From positions 1 to 6,043 of the forward strand of contig CAYGWP010000346.1 in assembly GCA_964353455.1 (NCBI GenBank): DNA of 6,043 nt, read 5' to 3'. Below are positions 3,629 to 6,043 of the stretch, piece after piece. How positions within the stretch are numbered: the first letter of the stretch is position 1; every line of letters begins with the position of its first letter. The notes below the pieces were generated by a model. It was not told the DNA's origin. It made no database searches and saw only the letters and a list, made by a program, of their open reading frames with translations. Both the position numbers and the translations under genes were made by a program. The stretch comes from CAYGWP01 sp964353455. Lineage in GTDB: Bacteria > Planctomycetota > Phycisphaerae > FEN-1346.

Positions 3629-6043
3629 GAATTGCCGCGGTGCGACACGGACACCTATCATGCTGGGGCATGGTCTTATCGCTGATCGTGCCGCTATGTC
3701 TGCACTTTGCTCCGGCCCCGGCCTTCGCGGCAGAGGCGGATGCGAACGTCAAGAAGGCCGCAGCGCCGGCGGCCTTCCAGCCCTTCGACAGCGGCCCGAT
3801 GTCCGGCAACGGGCCTGCCCAGCGAGTATCGCTGTCCGTCTCGGGCCAGGAATCGATACGCCTCGTCGCCATCTGCGAGAAGGGCACCGCCAACTGTAAC
3901 ATCTGGGGCGAGCCCACACTCATCGCCAAGGACGGAAGCCGGACCCGCCTCGGTTCGCTGACGCCCATCTCCGTGGAGGTCGGCTGGGGGCAACTGATTC
4001 AGGACAAGAACTGGCAGGGCCACCCGCTGCGGGTCGGCGACCGCGAGTTCGCCCACGGCCTCTGGGTCCACGCCAACAGCGAAGTCGTCTATAGACTCGA
4101 CGCCAAGTACGAGCGGTTCGAGGCCTGGGTGGGCGAAGACATCGACCGCGCCAACGGAACGGTCCGCTTCCGGGTCCTCGCGGGCGAAGAGACGGAGCGG
4201 CCGGATGAGTTATGTGTCCAGTTTGATGCGCTGAAGCACGACCTGGCCAACCGCGGACACTTCGCCAAGGTTGCCGCGGAGGCCGGTCGCCCCGAAGCGC
4301 TGATCCTCGATGGCGACCGCGACCCGCTCGACGTGGTCCTGCGGCGGACGGCGGCACTCCTGGCGGACCTGAAGCGCACCACACCGCCGGCCAGGCTGGC
4401 GGATGCGGCGAAGGGCCTTGCGGAACTTCAGGAACTCTCCGCCGATACGCCTGTGGCCGATGCCGCGGCCCGCCGCAACCTGTATGTCCGGGCCTGCGCG
4501 GTCCGGCGGCAGATCGCATTTGCGAACCCGCTGCTGGATTTCGACAAGATCCTCTTCATCAAGCGCCACCGCTCCATCTTCAACCACATGTGCGACCAGT
4601 TCTACGGCATGGCCCAGCGGCCGGGCGGCGGGCTGTACGTCCTTCAGGGCCCCTTCGGCGCGAACCCGCAGGTCCGCGACGTCCTGGCCGACTCGACGGT
4701 GGAGAACGGCCGCCTGAAGGGGCAGAAACTTTCGGGCGGGCCGCCGCGATACTGGAATATCTCGTTCGACGGCATGGGCAACCAGCAGGGGGAGGCGACA
4801 GAGGGCGGATCATTCCTGTCGCCGGACCTCTCATACGATGGCAGGCAAATCCTCTTCGCCTACGTCGAGTGCACCGGCGACACGCAGCACCGTCACCACA
4901 CCGATCCGAACAAGGGGCACTGGGACGAGGGGCGCTGCTACCACGTCTTCAAGGTCAACGTCGATGGGACGGGCCTTACGCAACTGACGGACGGCACGTG
5001 GAACGAGTTTGATCCGTGCTGGCTGCCGAACGGCCGGGTTGCGTTCATGTCGGAGCGCCGGGGCGGATACCTCCGCTGCGGCCGGGTGTGCCCTACCTAT
5101 ACGCTCTACGACATGGAGGCCGACGGCGGCGGCATCAACTGCCTCAGTTTCCACGAGACGAACGAGTGGAACCCCAGCGTGACGAACGACGGCCGCATCA
5201 TCTACACCCGCTGGGACTACGTTGACCGTTTCGGCTGCACGGCCCACCTGCCGTGGATCACGACGCTGGACGGGGCGGACTCGCGGGCGGTGCACGGGAA
5301 CTTCGCCCCGCGCCAGGCGCGGCCCGACATGGAACTCGACGTCCGCGCCGTCCCGAACTCCGGCAAGTACGTCGCCACTGCCGCGCCCCATCACAGCCAG
5401 TGCTTCGGCTCGCTCGTGATGCTCAACCCCGATTTTCCCGACGACGACGGCATGGGCCCCGTCAGGCGCATTACGCCGGAGGTCGGATTCCCCGAGAGCC
5501 AGGGCGGCACCGAGACCTACGGCATGGCCTGGCCGCTGAGCGAAGACTACTACCTCTGCATCTACGATGCCAACATGGAGCGCCAGAAACAGGGGCAGGG
5601 CGTCCGAGGCAACTACGGCATCTACCTGGTCGACAGTTTCGGCAACAAGGAACTCCTTTACCGCGACCCCGAGATCGCCTGCATGAGCCCCATGCCGCTG
5701 CGGCCCCGCCCCGTGCCGCTGGTGGGCCCGTCGCCCACGCAATTGGCGAGGAATAAGTCCGCCGACTGGACCCCCGCCTATCCCGGCAAGCCCGGCGAGG
5801 CCACCATCGCCGTGGTCAACGCCTACGCCGCGCTCAGGCCGTGGCCGGCGGGAACGAAGATTGCGGCCCTTCGCGTCCTCCAGGTGCTGCCGATGAGTGT
5901 GCCGTCGGGCGGCCCGCCGCACGAGACGGGCCAGCGAATCGCCTTGGCCGGCGACTCCGTCGTCCCCGCGCGGTACGTCCTGGGCACCGTGCCCGTGGAG
6001 GAAGACGGCAGTGCCCACTTCACCGTGCCGGCCAACCGCGAGA
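3625..6043 (+). CDS. Exported NPCBM-domain, HzsA-related beta-propeller protein, 3'-truncated
   Basis: An uninterrupted frame of 806 codons runs off the right edge. Residues 1-35 are a signal peptide (VLSLIVPLCLHF core, AFA cleavage site). Residues about 72-190 match an NPCBM/NEW2 carbohydrate-binding-like domain, with GWGQL at 120-124 and AHGLWVHANS at 143-152. Residues 200-300 are a helical linker. From about 303 (LLDFDKILFIKRH) the protein resembles the hydrazine synthase alpha-subunit middle domain and TolB-like PD40 propellers: blades at 443-475 (VDGTGLTQLTDG, DPCWLPNGRVAFMSERRGG) and 497-532. There is a His cluster at 422-425. Such HzsA-related proteins occur in planctomycetes that do not perform anammox, and their function is unknown. 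From memory, relatives carry a CxxCH haem-type motif further downstream; none is visible here. The visible end (VPVEEDGSAHFTVPANRE) is typical of the stretch before it. The protein is probably periplasmic or extracellular; carbohydrate binding and redox roles are inferences. Confidence 0.88.
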   Translation, partial: MGIAAVRHGHLSCWGMVLSLIVPLCLHFAPAPAFAAEADANVKKAAAPAAFQPFDSGPMSGNGPAQRVSLSVSGQESIRLVAICEKGTANCNIWGEPTLIAKDGSRTRLGSLTPISVEVGWGQLIQDKNWQGHPLRVGDREFAHGLWVHANSEVVYRLDAKYERFEAWVGEDIDRANGTVRFRVLAGEETERPDELCVQFDALKHDLANRGHFAKVAAEAGRPEALILDGDRDPLDVVLRRTAALLADLKRTTPPARLADAAKGLAELQELSADTPVADAAARRNLYVRACAVRRQIAFANPLLDFDKILFIKRHRSIFNHMCDQFYGMAQRPGGGLYVLQGPFGANPQVRDVLADSTVENGRLKGQKLSGGPPRYWNISFDGMGNQQGEATEGGSFLSPDLSYDGRQILFAYVECTGDTQHRHHTDPNKGHWDEGRCYHVFKVNVDGTGLTQLTDGTWNEFDPCWLPNGRVAFMSERRGGYLRCGRVCPTYTLYDMEADGGGINCLSFHETNEWNPSVTNDGRIIYTRWDYVDRFGCTAHLPWITTLDGADSRAVHGNFAPRQARPDMELDVRAVPNSGKYVATAAPHHSQCFGSLVMLNPDFPDDDGMGPVRRITPEVGFPESQGGTETYGMAWPLSEDYYLCIYDANMERQKQGQGVRGNYGIYLVDSFGNKELLYRDPEIACMSPMPLRPRPVPLVGPSPTQLARNKSADWTPAYPGKPGEATIAVVNAYAALRPWPAGTKIAALRVLQVLPMSVPSGGPPHETGQRIALAGDSVVPARYVLGTVPVEEDGSAHFTVPANRE

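Noticed and set aside
4831..6018. Minus-strand open frame of 395 codons opposite the large exported gene
   Set aside because: The plus strand carries an uninterrupted 806-codon frame with NPCBM and propeller motifs. The minus frame is rich in Arg, Gly, Val and His with no domain, as expected for a shadow frame.
1..6043. CRISPR array, toxin-antitoxin pair, retron or phage-defence system
   Set aside because: There are no regularly spaced repeats, no reverse transcriptase, nuclease or toxin-like frames. The only repeats are the two pairs described.

Overview
The window looks like a piece of a GC-rich planctomycete chromosome (Planctomycetota, possibly a Phycisphaerae-type or uncultured lineage). 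The evidence is a secreted protein joining an NPCBM domain to a hydrazine-synthase-alpha-like beta-propeller, a PEP-CTERM-sorted surface protein, and an M23 peptidase with a planctomycete-style N-terminal region. No phylogenetic marker is present, so this assignment is an inference.

Layout from left to right: (1) 1-66, the first 22 codons of an IS4/Tn5-like transposase on the minus strand, running off the left edge. (2) 67-376, a non-coding stretch with a 21-bp direct repeat and a run of small hairpins, ending in a probable terminator for the next gene. (3) 377-1531 (minus), a secreted M23/LasA-type peptidase-fold protein whose first zinc-binding motif looks degenerate. (4) 1532-1835, its upstream region, which also carries copy A of a 59-bp repeat and a short signal-peptide-like ORF. 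(5) 1836-1912 (plus), tRNA-Arg(TCG) with an encoded CCA end. (6) 2061-2910 (minus), a PEP-CTERM protein gene with a strong ribosome binding site and a strong intrinsic terminator. (7) 2911-3624, mostly non-coding, with a second, orphan PEP-CTERM tail (minus), a 35-codon ORF (plus) and copy B of the repeat. (8) 3625 to the right edge (plus), a large exported NPCBM plus HzsA-related propeller protein, at least 806 residues long, cut by the window end.

There is no clear multigene operon. The genes are single units separated by terminators and repeats. What they share is export: all three substantial proteins (M23, PEP-CTERM, HzsA-related) carry N-terminal signal peptides, so this is a patch of cell-envelope or secreted functions interrupted by mobile or decayed DNA. 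The features most worth following are the HzsA-related protein (an uncharacterised family related to a subunit of the anammox hydrazine synthase), the two-copy repeat that supplies its translation start, the probable M23 pseudoenzyme, and the orphan PEP-CTERM tail.
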